In this document: positions 11,262 to 22,523 of the stretch, piece by piece | Position numbering within the stretch: position 1 is the first letter of the stretch | Layout of the letters: each line of letters opens with the position of its first letter | Assembly: GCF_029873635.1 (NCBI RefSeq) | Contig: NC_080423.1 | Location: 109,323,087-109,387,086, forward strand | Direction: 5' to 3' | DNA: 64,000 nt | Source: Malania oleifera | Taxonomy: Eukaryota; Streptophyta; Magnoliopsida; Santalales; Ximeniaceae | Translations under genes and position numbers: made by a program | Notes under the pieces: model-generated | Told to the model about the DNA's origin: nothing | Database searches by the model: none | Seen by the model: the letters and a program-made list of their open reading frames with translations, nothing else

Positions 11262-12520
11262 GGGGAACACGTAGGTCACGGTGTTTGGGTTTTGCTGGTC
11301 AGGGACCCGTATGGACTGATTCTGCTGCAATCGCCAGCTGTCGCCGTGAAAGGCTGTGAACTCTCATACGCATACGCAGAGTCCATCATGTGGAACGCGA
11401 TGAGAGGCGAGATTGAGGGGTTGTAAAGATTTACGATATGCATGCGTGTACAGGAACGGAGGACCGTTGCGGTGACACTTTTTTGGGGATGAGCAAATAT
11501 AAAAAGTATATATTTAAGACCCCCCAAAAAAAAAAGGTGGTTCTGTTAAGAATGCATTTTAACGGCTTTGGGATTGGAACGAACGCACATTTAAAGCAAG
11601 TGGGAGATGCAACGTTGCACGTGCTTTAATCTTCTAATAAACGCAAAGCTAATATTTACTGCTAATAAAATAAAATAACTTTTCGGTTTTTAAATAAGAA
11701 TATATTTATTTTTGAATACTCTAAAGTAGATTTATGATATTTTTGAAATTTTAGGAGAAATCATTGTCTTTTTATCAAACCTCAATTAATTATTGTCTTT
11801 AATTATTTTTTAAATATTAAAAGAGTAATGAACAATTAATTGGAAAAATAATAAGATAATTGCATTTGTTTCTTTATTTAATTCCAAATAAATATATCAA
11901 TATCATTTAAATGAACTTAACTTCAAGAATATCGGTACTAAATTCCTATTTCATAAAAGATTATTCTTTTGTTGTAACAACTATTCAAATTGTATTGCCT
12001 TATATTTTATAGCATTTCAATTTTTTCAATATGACAATAAAAATATTATTCCAAAAATATAAACCCACATTTTCCTTTTAATTTTAAAATTTTATACCAA
12101 TAAATTGTTAACTAAATTTTTTTAAAAAAAAAATTCAATGCAATAATTAAAATATAAAGCACAATAAATTTTGAGATAATTTAAAAAAAAATTTATATTA
12201 TTAACAAATATGAGGACATTAATAACATACAATGCATAACAACATTGTACCCAATGTCCCACTTTAACCCTAATTTCTTGTCTAATGCACCCATCTAGCA
12301 ATCTAAAAATTATAGATGTTTGAGGGCTAAAGGAGGGACAGGAGATTTGATCTCCTTTGACCCCAATTCAATCACCTTTTTAACATACCCACCAATTTTG
12401 AGAAAAAAGTCCCAATCACTTTTGGGAGGTTTTTTAAATCACTTTTGGGAGATTTTTTAAGGATTATAAAATTTTAAGTTATGTTTGGTTCGTAAAATAA
12501 TTATTTCTTAAAATAAGATG
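11262..12520. other. upstream intergenic region of RGP
   Basis: Further upstream there is an ACACGTAG word near 11266, then from about 11640 very AT-rich DNA. The end (12475-12515, 'tatgtttggttcgtaaaata') resembles 15967-16010 and is probably a dispersed repeat. No gene is seen. Confidence 0.5.
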
Positions 12521-14496
12521 TGTCGCAACATCCCGGAGAAAGAATCCGGAATGGCGAGGGATAATAGATTTTGAAATTTGAATTTGAGTCGTTACTAACC
12601 TATTATTTATTTTGGTGCTGTCAGAACACCTAATCTTAGTCCGCTTTATCAGAATCGGGATCGAGAGTTCGATTATGCAAGGGGAAGGTACTAGCACCCC
12701 CTACATACCCGTTATACGAACAATACCTAATTAGTTATGAATTATCCCTAAATGAATTTTTATGATCTTTAATTAATTATATTAAAATAAACAAATAAAT
12801 GAATAAATATATAAACAAATAAACAAAATAAATAAATAAACAAATATCATAAATTTAAAAAGATTATTAAAATTAAAGTTCGATTTATGAATGTCTAATA
12901 AGAACTCCAAATAAGGATATCTTGTTAGATAAACCCTCTCTTAGAGCTGATGCATGTGAGGCTGGAATTACCTCCCCTTTTTGAAATCATCATGATGCAC
13001 CCACCCAAAAATCAAGAAAATCATAAAAAATCATCTTTGAAAACATTTCCAGATTTTATAAAATCCTTGTAAAATCATTTTGAAATTTATCAAATATTTT
13101 CGTAAAAAAACTTTTTGGGATTTTTAAAAATTTTTCTTTATTTTTCAAAGGTATTTTATTTTATATTTTTTTATTCTAGGTCAAAATAACTCAAAATATT
13201 TTTCTTGACTTAAAAAATATTTTTCCAAAATTTTCTTCATTTTTCCTGATTTTTTTTGTAATTTTCTGTTATTTTTCCCTATTTTTAAAAAATGTAAAAC
13301 TAATTAATTAAATTATTAAATATAATAATAAGGTGAACCGGATTAATCCAGTAGGTACCATGTGTCCACCCATAGTGGTGAGACATGATAATTTTTATTA
13401 ATTTTTTTATTTTTATTTTTGTATTTTTAAAAATATTATTGCAGGGTGACATTAGCAGGGTTATCTTGATACGTGTCACCATGACACGTGTCATTCTCTA
13501 GGGTCTTCCTTTTATTTTTAAAATTTTATTCTAAAAAACATATAGGACTTTAAAAGATTTTTCTTCCTGAAACTGCTATTGCAATGAGCTCGCAATCTGA
13601 GTCAAAAAACCAAAATTATAAAACTCCAAATAAAAAATCGATCTATCAGAATTAGGAAGGATGAATCATGAATAATTTGTAAAAAAATTAGCTCAATCAG
13701 ATTAGAAATTACTATCTAATCGTCTATATCAAGCTTACTGCGCAAACCACCAATCCTAAAGCCGCTACTACAATGGGACTATAAAAACTGGCTTAATCGG
13801 AGGAGAAATCAACACTCGATCGTCTGGATCAAATTGACTACACAGACACCTCTAATCCTAAAACTGCTGCTTCCATGAGACTGATATCTAAGGCACAAAA
13901 CTACAGTTTAAAAGCTCTAAACAACAATCTTACCGATCAAAATTAAAAAGGATAAGTCATATACAACCTGTAAACAATTCAGCTCAATCGGATTAGAATT
14001 CACCACCTGATCGTCTAGATCAAATTGACTGCGTAGGCACTCTTGTTGCTGCAATGAGGCTGCTGTCCAGATAAAAAAACCGAGGTTTCCCAAGCTTCAA
14101 AATGACAATCAGACTATCTAGAGTGAAGAAGGATGAGTTAGGCACCACTTGTTAAAATATCGGTTCAATCGGACAAGAAATCGACCTCTGATAGTATAGG
14201 GAAAATTGACTGCGTGGGCACCCCCAATCCTCAATTTTCAGGAAAAACACATTTTTTTTTTCTCTCTTACACGAAATTCTTTTTTCTCCACTCTTTTCTT
14301 GTATTTTTTCCATCTTCCTCGCTTCCAAACTTCTCTATTTATAGGCTTGAGGAGTGATTTGATTAATCAATCAAATTCAATTCAATCAATCAAAATAAAA
14401 CTAATTGGTTAAATCAAGTAGATTAATCAAATTTATTTTTCAATCAAGCTTTATTGACAAATCAATTTTAAATTTTGATTTTTGCACATGTATTTG

Positions 14497-14541
<45 letters not shown>

Positions 14542-14689
14542 TTTATTTTTTTTTTTGCAAATCCAAATTAAAGACTCAAGATTTCTAACCCACTTTCATT
14601 TTTTATTTTTCATTTTTGTATTATATTTTATGTATGAAAAAAATTAATTTTTGTAATATAAGACCTTCAGACAAATTGGGGTGTCTACA
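12521..14689 (+). mobile_element. solo LTR of a large LTR retrotransposon
   Basis: The start reads TGTCGCAACATCCCGGAG and the end GGGGTGTCTACA. The block at about 12585-12760 ('gagtcgttactaacc', 'atcgggatcgagagttcg', 'ggtactagcaccccctaca', 'cgaacaatacctaatta') matches 22590-22790 and is a common plant gypsy LTR block. No PBS follows 14689, and no PPT or coding sequence precedes 12521, so it is called solo. I could not find a convincing target duplication, so the ends are approximate. It contains loose repeats of about 250-300 bp (13560-14220, words 'caatcggattagaa', 'atcgtctagatcaaattgact') and a (TTA)n tract at 14502-14540. Confidence 0.7.
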
Positions 14690-15262
14690 AAATTTAATAT
14701 AATTAAAAAAATTTGAAAACAAAGGATGCATCTTACTTGGTGGCTATGATTTATGGGACTGGACTGAATTGAAATGGACTGACTATAGTTATCATACTTT
14801 TCAATATTTAAATTAGGACATCTATTGAATAAGCTTATCATTTAAAAGCCCAAAATATTGGTCAATAAAAAAATAATTTTTTTTTCATTTAAATAAAAAC
14901 AAATATATCACAATACCTTCCATTTTTATTCTTGCCATGCGCCATCCTCTCGTCCCCTTTCTCTTCGTCTCTTTCCTTGCTTTCTATTCTTCGCTAGTCT
15001 AGTTCTACATGTTGTGCCAAATATGGGTTAAGAAGCCTTAGCTTAAGATAACATGTATTTACGAACACACTTGTATATTTCTTATCATTTCATAATTAGA
15101 ATGAAATATACATTCTCATTGTAAAGTTTGAGAATAAATATTCCTTATGGATTTATAAAACATTCACTTTATGTATTTACTTTATGATAACGACATAACT
15201 TTTGTATAATTAATTGTAAGCAACATGTTTTGACTAATTTATTTTAAGGAGCAGCTGTTTCT
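14690..15262. other. AT-rich intergenic stretch
   Basis: Nothing recognisable in it. Confidence 0.5.
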
Positions 15263-15895
15263 TGTTAGTATCGGAAGAGCCCATGGATGGACTTGATACA
15301 CATGAGTGAACACCAACTTGACCCAAAAGTTTAAATCTATTGGGTTTTGGGGTCCAACCATGTATAGAAGCACCCATCATCTACTTAATTTTTCAAATGT
15401 GAGAGAAACTCATGAGTGGAATTTTTAACAATCTCCCCTTCACTTAGTTCCAACTACTCCCTTTAAACGGAAACGACTCCCTTATGGGAGTAAGTCCAAT
15501 TTCCCAACAGTTGGTCAAGTGGGTCTTACCACCAGCGCCTTACGTGCCTCAGATTGCATTCCACGTGCCTTCAAACCAGTCCTACCTCCCACGCCTTGAC
15601 CCTATTCGGATCCATCTCAGGCCTAGATGATCCTTATTGGTCTTGACCACACACTTGGTTCTCCAACTATTAGCACGTCAGGAGAATTAGCTTCACGTCT
15701 CGATTTTTGCGATATCGCTTACCCAAAGTTATGAACCGTCGACTCTAATACCACTTGTTAGCACCAGAGGAGCCCATGGTTGGACTTGATACACATGAGT
15801 GAACACCAACTTGACCCAAAGGCTTAAACTTTTGAGTCAAGTTGGTGTTCACTCATGTGTATCAAACCCATTCATGGGCTCCTTCGGTCCTAACA
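15263..15895 (-). mobile_element. TRIM element (family A) with palindromic right LTR
   Basis: Minus strand. The left (3') LTR is 15263-15430 (TGTTAG...TTTAACA in plus). The purine tract is 15431-15440 (plus 'atctcccctt'). The non-coding interior is 15441-15741. A PBS-like TGGTATTAGAGT (minus) lies at 15742-15753, and the right (5') LTR is 15756-15895. The right LTR differs from the left: it is an inverted repeat of its own first half and lacks the 'aatgtgagagaaactcatgagtgg' part. No clear target duplication was found. Confidence 0.8.
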
Positions 15896-16042
15896 TTTTG
15901 TGTACCAAATGTAACTTGAAAATGTTTTATTTCTAGATATTAATTCTCATTTTTCTTAATTAGATATCATTTAGTTCACAAAATAACTATTTCTACAAAT
16001 AAGATGACATATAGTCATAATGTAATAAAAATTGAATACGCC

Positions 16043-16250
16043 CCGCCGGGTTGGCTCAAGTGGTAAGAGCGCCTTGTGACTTTGGTGACCCCAAGGTCAT
16101 GAGTTCGATTCCCTCTTGAGAGTTTACTTTGGTGAATTACTAGGAGTGCATCAATGGGCGGACAGCTTTCACCCCCCTGGGGTTTGGTGTCGCACCATAG
16201 TATCCAAAGTGGTGCGATGGTGGCTGGAGTCCCCGAATTATAAAAAAGAA
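16043..16250 (+). mobile_element. tRNA-derived SINE
   Basis: A pol III box A-like sequence (TGGCTCAAGTGGTAAGAGC, 16052-16070) and a box B (GAGTTCGATTCC, 16101-16112) lie 31 bases apart. A tRNA-unrelated body and an A-rich tail (from about 16240) follow. There is no acceptor-stem pairing or closed cloverleaf, so it is a SINE rather than a tRNA gene. Confidence 0.7.
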
Positions 16251-16356
16251 AAGAAAAAGAAAAAGAATACGAATGTAATACTTCTTATATATATAGTTAC
16301 TAATTTAAAAGTTTTTTGTTATTCTATCCAACAAACGAAAAAGAAATAAACATTCT
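16181..16356. repeat. left copy of a ~177-bp direct repeat around the copia element
   Basis: The sequence from 'ggtttggtgtcgcaccatag' to 'aaataaacattct' is repeated at 20959-21136 in the same orientation. It comprises the 3' part of the SINE plus its downstream flank. Confidence 0.85.
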
Positions 16357-16361
16357 CATGA

Positions 16362-16503
16362 TATTAAAAATGGAGAAGAATGATTTTCTCTATTGATTCA
16401 CTCTCAATACAAGGATTACAAGGGTATATATACATAAGAGAAATGGAAAAAAAGGGAAAGTAAATATTTTACTATAATGGAAATTATATATATATCATTA
16501 ATA
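16362..16503 (-). repeat. 3' LTR of the copia element
   Basis: 142 bp, ending TATTA/TAATA in place of the usual TGTTA/TAACA. It matches the LTR at 20800-20945. Confidence 0.92.
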
Positions 16504-16510
16504 CTCCCCC

Positions 16511-19500
16511 TCAAGTTGGAGCATGGAGATTCATAATGCCCAACTTGCGTGATAAGTTTTGGAAATGTTCACGACCCAAAGTTTTGGTAAAGATATTGGC
16601 AAGTTGATTGTGGGTAGGAATATGCTTTGTGAACAAGAGGCTGGCCCGTAACTTGTCAAGAACAATATGACAATCGATTTCGATATGCTTGGTACGTTCG
16701 TGGAAAACAGGATTCTAGGCAATGTGAAGAGCCGTTTGGTTGTCACAATATAAGAGCATAGGCTGAAAATGCGGTACGCCGAGATCATGTAAAAGAGTTT
16801 TGAGCCATGTAAGTTCACAGGTAGTGGAAGCAAGTGCCCGATACTTAGCTTCGGCAGAGGAGCAAGAGACTGTAGTTTGTTTCTTAGTGCGCCAAGAAAT
16901 TGGACTAGTGCCCAACTGAATGAAAAACCCAGTGGTGGAGCGGCAAGTGAGTGGACAACTAGCCCAATCCGAATTATAATAAGCTAAGACTTGAAGAGTG
17001 TTGGTAGTAGGAAAAAATAAGCCTTGACCTGGAGATGCTTTAATGTATCGAAGAACACGTACAATAGCATCATAGTGTGGTTTTCTGGGCAGGTGCATAA
17101 ATTGACTGAGAATATTGACTGGAAATACAATGTCGGGACGAGTGATGGTAAGATAGATCAAATGTCCAACGAGTCACCGAAACGAGCTTGGATCGGAGAG
17201 AAGATCACCATCAGCATTATTGAGCTTCAGATTTTGTTCCATGGGAAAGTGGGCAGGACAAGCACCCAGATGACTGCTATCGGTGAGGATGTCAAGAGCA
17301 TATTTGCGTTGGTTGAGAAAAATGCCAGTGGGAGAGCGAGCTACTTCCAAGCCAAGGAAATATTTCAATTTGCCAAGATCCTTGAGTTTGAATTTCTGAG
17401 CGAGCATGACTTTAAAAGTGCTAATATCGAAGAGATCATTGCCTGCCATGAGAATGTCATCAACATAAATAAGTATAAGAGTAAAAGACCGATCCTGAGA
17501 GCGGGTGAAAAGAGAGTGATTGGACTGAGATTGGGTGAAACCCGCAGCAAGTAAAATAGAAGATAATTTAGAGAACCAATTGCGAGAAGCTTGCTTGAGG
17601 CCATAAGGGGATTTTTGAAGATGACAAACACGAGTCTCCCCCTGTTTACAATAACTCGGGGGAGGGATCATATAAACCTCCTCATCGAGGTCACCATGGA
17701 GAAAAGCATTGTTGACGTCCAATTGAAGGAGATGCCAATTCCAAGTGGCCGCCACTTCAAGAACACACCTGATAGTAACGAGTTTAGCAACAGGAGAAAA
17801 AGTATCATGATAATCCAAACCTTCTACCTGAGTGTATCCCTTGGCCACCAAGCGAGCTTTGTGTCGCTCTATGGATCCATCGGCCCAAAGTTTTGTTTTG
17901 AACACCCATTTACAGCCAATTGGTTTTTTTCCAGGTGGAAGGTGTTGAAGAACCCATGTATTATTAGTTTCTAAGGCTTTGATTTCAGAAGTCATGGCAT
18001 CACTCCAATGGGAGTGTAGCACAGCCTGAGAATATGAGATGGGTTCAGGATGTTGGGACATAACAGAAAGAAAAGCCAAATGTTGAGTAGAGAAACGATG
18101 ATAAGATAAAAAAGAGGAGAGACAATGAACCGAGGGACATCTTGAAACTTGTGAAGCCGTGGAGGACTTTGGTAAAGTAGGGTAGATATAATCAACTAAG
18201 TGAGAGGGATCTGTGACAGCTCGTTTGGGCCGTGAAGAGGTGGGTAGAGGGGGTGGTGGGGGGGTTGGAGGAGAAGAGGGTGAGGGTGGGGGTGTCGGGG
18301 AGGGGACCAAGGGAGAAGGAGAGAGAGATGAGGGGCTAGGGGTAGGTGTGATTGGTGGAGGAGGTAAAGTGTAGGAAGGATGTATATCAGGAATAGGAAG
18401 AGGAAGGACTGGAGAAGATGTAGGAGTTGGAGAAGTGAGATGATAAGGAAAAATATTTTCTTCAAAAGTGACATCACGGCAAATGAAAATTTTTTTGTTT
18501 TCAAGATCGTAGACACGATAAACCTTATGATGAGTAGGATAACCTAAGAAAACACATCGAAGAGCACGAGGATAAAATTTATCGCGATGTTGGCGAGTGG
18601 TTTGGGAATAGCACAAGCACCCAAACACTCACAAGTGTGTATACAAAAGGGGTTTCTGAAAAAGAAGTTCATATGGGAACTTATGATTGAGGCTAGGTGA
18701 AGGAGTACGATTAATTAAATAGGTGGCTGTCAAAATGCATTCGCCCCAAAAGGAAATGAGAAGATTGGCTTGAAAACGTAAACACTGAGCCACATTAAGA
18801 AGGTGACGATGTTTACGCTCGGCAACACCATTTTGCTGTGGTGTATCCACACATGTGCGCTCATGAAAAATGCTTTGATCATGGAAAAAAGTTTGAAGTG
18901 GGGTGGATAGAAATTCTCGACCATTATCAGTGTGTACATGCTTAACAGTGCAATTGAAATGATTTTTGACCATGGTGCAAAAATTTTTAAGGCAAGTGAA
19001 AGTATCAAATTTCATGCTCATAAGATAGACCCATGTGGCACGTGAGTAGTCATCCACAATTGTTAAAAAGTAATGTGCACCAGAGAGTGAAGCGGTAGGA
19101 TAACCACCCCATATATCACAATAAATCCGATTAAAACAAAACGTGCTCTTATGTGTATTCAAGGAAAAAGGTAAACGAGTGTGCTTTGCTCTTGCACAAA
19201 CATCATAAGGCAAATGAGGAGAAGAAATATTTAAGGTTTTTGACATACATGAAATGGAAGGGTGATTGAGACGTTGATGCCAAAGAGTAGTGTCAGAAAC
19301 ACGTTGAGAGTGAAAACTAAGGCGGAGGGGGGTTTATAGTGGTAAAGCCCATCACGTACTTCACACGTTCCAATCAGCCTCCTCGTTGATAGGTCCTGAA
19401 AGACACAAAAGGTAGGAAAAAATATAGTAACACAATTGAGATCAGTGGTAAGTTTGCTGATGGATAATAAGTTAAATTTAAATGAAGGCACATAAAGAAC

Positions 19501-19917
19501 ATTAGAAAGAGAGAAATTAGGAGAAAATCGCATAGTGCCCATATGAGTTATAGGAACAATGTCACCATTTGGAAGCTTAATGGGGCATGGTTGATTAAGA
19601 AGCTGAATATTATCAAGAGAAGACAAATTGGAAGTCATGTGATCGGAGGCACCTGAATCAACAATCCATTCAATATTAGAAAGAGAAGTAGAATGACAAG
19701 AGGCGAGGTTACCAGCAAAATTGGTAGAGTTGGCGTTCAAGGGTGATAAAGGATCCAAGAGTCGACGACATTGTTCGCTGGTGAGATCAGGGATAGCAAT
19801 CTCAGAAAAGGTTGAAGAATCTGTGACATTATGTTCAACCATTGAAGAACCAGATGCTTCCATAACATCAGATAGTTCACTAAATTTCCCAGAATACGAT
19901 GCACTGCTCAATTCCAC
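16511..19917 (-). pseudogene. copia pol (PR-IN-RT-RNaseH), nearly complete
   Basis: The minus-strand frame ends in MNLHAPT and a stop at 16511-16513. From the N-terminal side: protease IEWIVDSGASDHMT (about 19640-19680); integrase with IVDDYSRATWVYL, HTDNGREF and QQNGVAERKHR (DDE residues present, 18629-19246); RT with KARLVAKGYTQVEG, QLDVNNAFLHGDL, SPYGLKQAS and the catalytic YVDDILMAG (17174-18628); and RNase H with SDWASCP, SSAEAKYRAL and YCDNQTALHIA (16511-17161). Four lesions are visible: an indel in a C-run at about 19330, and single stops at 18629-18631, 17174-17176 and 16715-16717. The first two stops look like CGA to TGA changes. Confidence 0.92.
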
Positions 19918-20787
19918 AAAATCATCAAATAATCACCCAAAGTGCGACAAATTTAGAACATAATTCATCGAACCAGTCACGAACTTGCAAGCGTTTCTCC
20001 ATCGAAAAAGAAACAAATCATCACCAATCAAAATCGAATCAAACAATCCGCATAAGTGAAATCTTCAAAAAATTTCAAGGAACAATCTGGTATATGGAAG
20101 TTGCCACAGATGGGAAGTTGCCCAGGAGACGACAAGAGAGTGTTGGAGCAGAGTGCCAAGAGTTGCAGTAGGGAGACGCCGAAAAGAGAGAGAGAGCCGA
20201 GACAACGCTGGAACGAGAGGGAGTCGAGACAGAGCCACTTGGGACACCGAAAGAGAGAGGTAGCCCAGAGAGACTGATAGCCTGAGAGAGGTAGCTGAGA
20301 CAGACGACGTGAAGTGAAAAACCGAGTCGTCGTTGGGAGTTGCTACTGCTCTTCGCCGGAGAAGACGATGTTGGGTGGTGATGGCCGTTGGGAAGCAAGG
20401 TGGAAACGAGAACGCTGGACTGAATGCTGGGACTGCAAGAGGGAACCCGGACTACAAGATTGCAAGACTAAACCTTGGAACTGAGAACTCTGGAGAACTG
20501 AGAGATATGAATAGAGACGGCTCGGCTGAGAAGGAGGGTCTCGACGAATGCCAAGTTGGACGAGAGAGCTGCTTGTGAGGCCAATGGCGGCGGCTGGAGA
20601 GGACGAATTGACAGTTGGAGAGACGAGCTGTGAAAGACGCAGGCTGGAGAAGATGCTGATGTGACGCGACGAAGATACGTTGGGATGGCTAGAGAGTGGT
20701 CCTGTTGGGTGTGTGCGGCGGCGGCGGTAAAAAAAGTTAGAGAAAACTAGGTTAAGAAAAAAAAATTTTGTTTTTTTTATTTTTCTT
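19918..20787 (-). other. copia 5' leader lacking a recognisable gag
   Basis: Between the PBS and the protease there are only about 870 bases, with no UBN2 gag domain and no CCHC zinc knuckle in any minus frame. The part next to the LTR is GC-richer, with Ser/Pro-coding frames on both strands, and looks like leader rather than gag. Confidence 0.6.
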
Positions 20788-20799
20788 GCTCTAATACCA

Positions 20800-20945
20800 T
20801 GTTAAAAATGGAGAAAAATGATTTTCTCTATTGATTCACTCTCAATACAAGAATTACAAGGGTATATATACATAAGAGAAATGGAAAAAAAAAAAAAAGG
20901 AAAGTAAATATTTTTCTAAAATGGAAATTATATATATCATTAATA
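20800..20945 (-). repeat. 5' LTR of the copia element
   Basis: 146 bp with termini TGTTAAAA and TTAATA (plus). The PBS is immediately to its left and the CATGA duplication immediately to its right. Confidence 0.92.
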
Positions 20946-20958
20946 CATGACAACCTTG

Positions 20959-21136
20959 AGTTTGGTGCCGCACCATAGTGCTTAAAGTGGCGCGATGGTG
21001 GTTGGAGTCCTCGTGTTATAAAAAAAAAATACGAATGTAATACTTCTTTTTTATATATATAAAAAAAAAAGTTACTGATTTAAAAGTTTTTTGTTATTCT
21101 ATTCAACAAACGAAAAAGAAACAAACATTCTAATGA
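20959..21136. repeat. right copy of the ~177-bp direct repeat
   Basis: Matches 16181-16356 ('tttggtgccgcaccatag', 'gcgatggtgg', 'tacgaatgtaatacttctt', 'aaaagttttttgttattct', 'caaacgaaaaagaaa') with substitutions and A-tract length changes. Confidence 0.85.
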
Positions 21137-22013
21137 CAAAATTTGAAAAATAGTAAGTTTTTTTTTATCTATTTCTCATTATGGATTTATAAATATTTTA
21201 AAATTATTATTCGTTTTAGAGCAACAACACAATTATTGTACAAACTATCAATTTTTATTTTATTATAATCATCATATATCTACAAATAAATATTATTTGC
21301 ATCAAATGTAGTCATTATTCTTAAAAAAAATATTTAATAAACGTGGCACTTTTATTTTCTATTTTCAACATTTATATAGGAAATTTTCTAATAATAAGAA
21401 ATAAACATTTTCAAAATTTCAATAAGGATGTGAAAAAAAATGAAGATAATATGGTGTGTTTGTAATTATTTGTAAAACTGAATAAATAAAATGAAAGCTA
21501 TCTTTTACAAATTAAAAAATCCTTGCCTAACTCTTATCCCCTATTTGTCAAATATAGTGACAAAGCAAGTATTTTTCTGACCAAAAAAGTACTAAATATT
21601 AAATCTTATCTTTATGAAATTTATTAATAAATAAATTTATTTCAACAATGCATATATACGTGTCGTATGTATTAACGACAAAGTTAAAAATTATATAGCA
21701 CATTCCTAACTAAAATCAAGATAGCTTTCATTATTTTCAAAACAATCCATGTGCAAAATATAATTCTATGCACAGTGCACTATCAACGAAATATCTTGAA
21801 AATATAAAAAATAATTGTGACAAAAATATGTTGTCACTCTTAAAGTTAAAATGAAAATTTGAATTAGGAGAACTATTTCAAAACTTCTTTTTAATAATTG
21901 TGCAATGCACCCACTTTTTTGACTTTCCAAAAATTTTTAGTGCATCAAATTATTCATTTACATGCCCTAAGAAATATAAACATATCATATATATATATAA
22001 TACAAGAAAAAAG
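21137..22013. other. AT-rich intergenic stretch
   Basis: No gene or element end recognised. Confidence 0.5.
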
Positions 22014-22523
22014 ATTTAAAAAGTTTATGCAAAATAAATCACACCCTTCTATATAAGCATTTCAAAGAAGAACAACAACAAATACCTGCTTCCAATTTTT
22101 TTTTTTTTCAAATTGAAAACACGACCTAAAAATAAATTGTGGTTAAATTGTTAAAAGAGGCGAAGAGTTTGTGGTATTATATTTGGTACGCCAAAAAGAA
22201 ATGAAATAAAAAATTATTTAAAATATAAAGTTTAATTCCTCTTCGTTTTATTGTACCAAATTAATAAGAGCAAGGATTTGTACAATTAATGAGGTTATAT
22301 TTTTGAATAAACCAAAATTTTTGAATTGTATATGAAATCGAACAATCTTTCATTTATTAATCACGTGTAATCAACTAAAAACTATTTTCATGGACGTTTC
22401 AGACCATGAGAATATATGTCTGTGCATGGACATACATTTGTGTACTATAATATCAATTTCTTTATTGTTAGATTACCACTTTACCTAAAAGTTTGAACTC
22501 TTAGGTTGTGGGCCAACAATTTC
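22014..22523. repeat. ~500-bp direct repeat, copy 1
   Basis: Matches 23636-24135 along its length ('aaaaagtttatgcaaaa', 'gcatttcaaagaag', 'aagagcaaggattt', 'gaatatatgt'). Its last part (from TGTTAG at 22466) is a TRIM-type LTR. It is cut at 22523 by an LTR fragment. Confidence 0.85.

Larger units (their letters stand above)
16362..20945 (-). mobile_element. Ty1/copia element with both LTRs and a CATGA target duplication
   Basis: A complete 4584-bp insertion on the minus strand. The left (3') LTR is 16362-16503 and the right (5') LTR is 20800-20945. The PBS is TGGTATTAGAGC (minus) at 20788-20799, directly inside the right LTR. The purine tract (plus 'ctccccctcaagttg', 16504-16518) abuts the left LTR. 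The 5-base duplication CATGA is perfect at 16357-16361 and 20946-20950. Small LTRs and pol motifs suggest an Ale-like lineage. The LTRs differ by only a handful of substitutions plus poly-A and TA indels, so it is one of the younger insertions here. Gag is largely missing. Confidence 0.95.

Noticed and set aside
16043-16125. Possible tRNA gene
   Set aside because: Box A and box B are present, but there is no complementary acceptor stem and an A-rich tail follows, so it fits a SINE.
17024-17554. 176-codon plus-strand open frame
   Set aside because: Antisense to well-supported copia RT codons; no family resemblance.
18196-18516. Leu/Pro-rich open frame on the minus strand
   Set aside because: It is a shifted frame of the proline-rich linker between integrase and RT of the copia element.
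20056-20578. Arg/Glu-rich frames right of the copia protease
   Set aside because: They do not match gag or any known domain, frames are open on both strands, and composition explains them.
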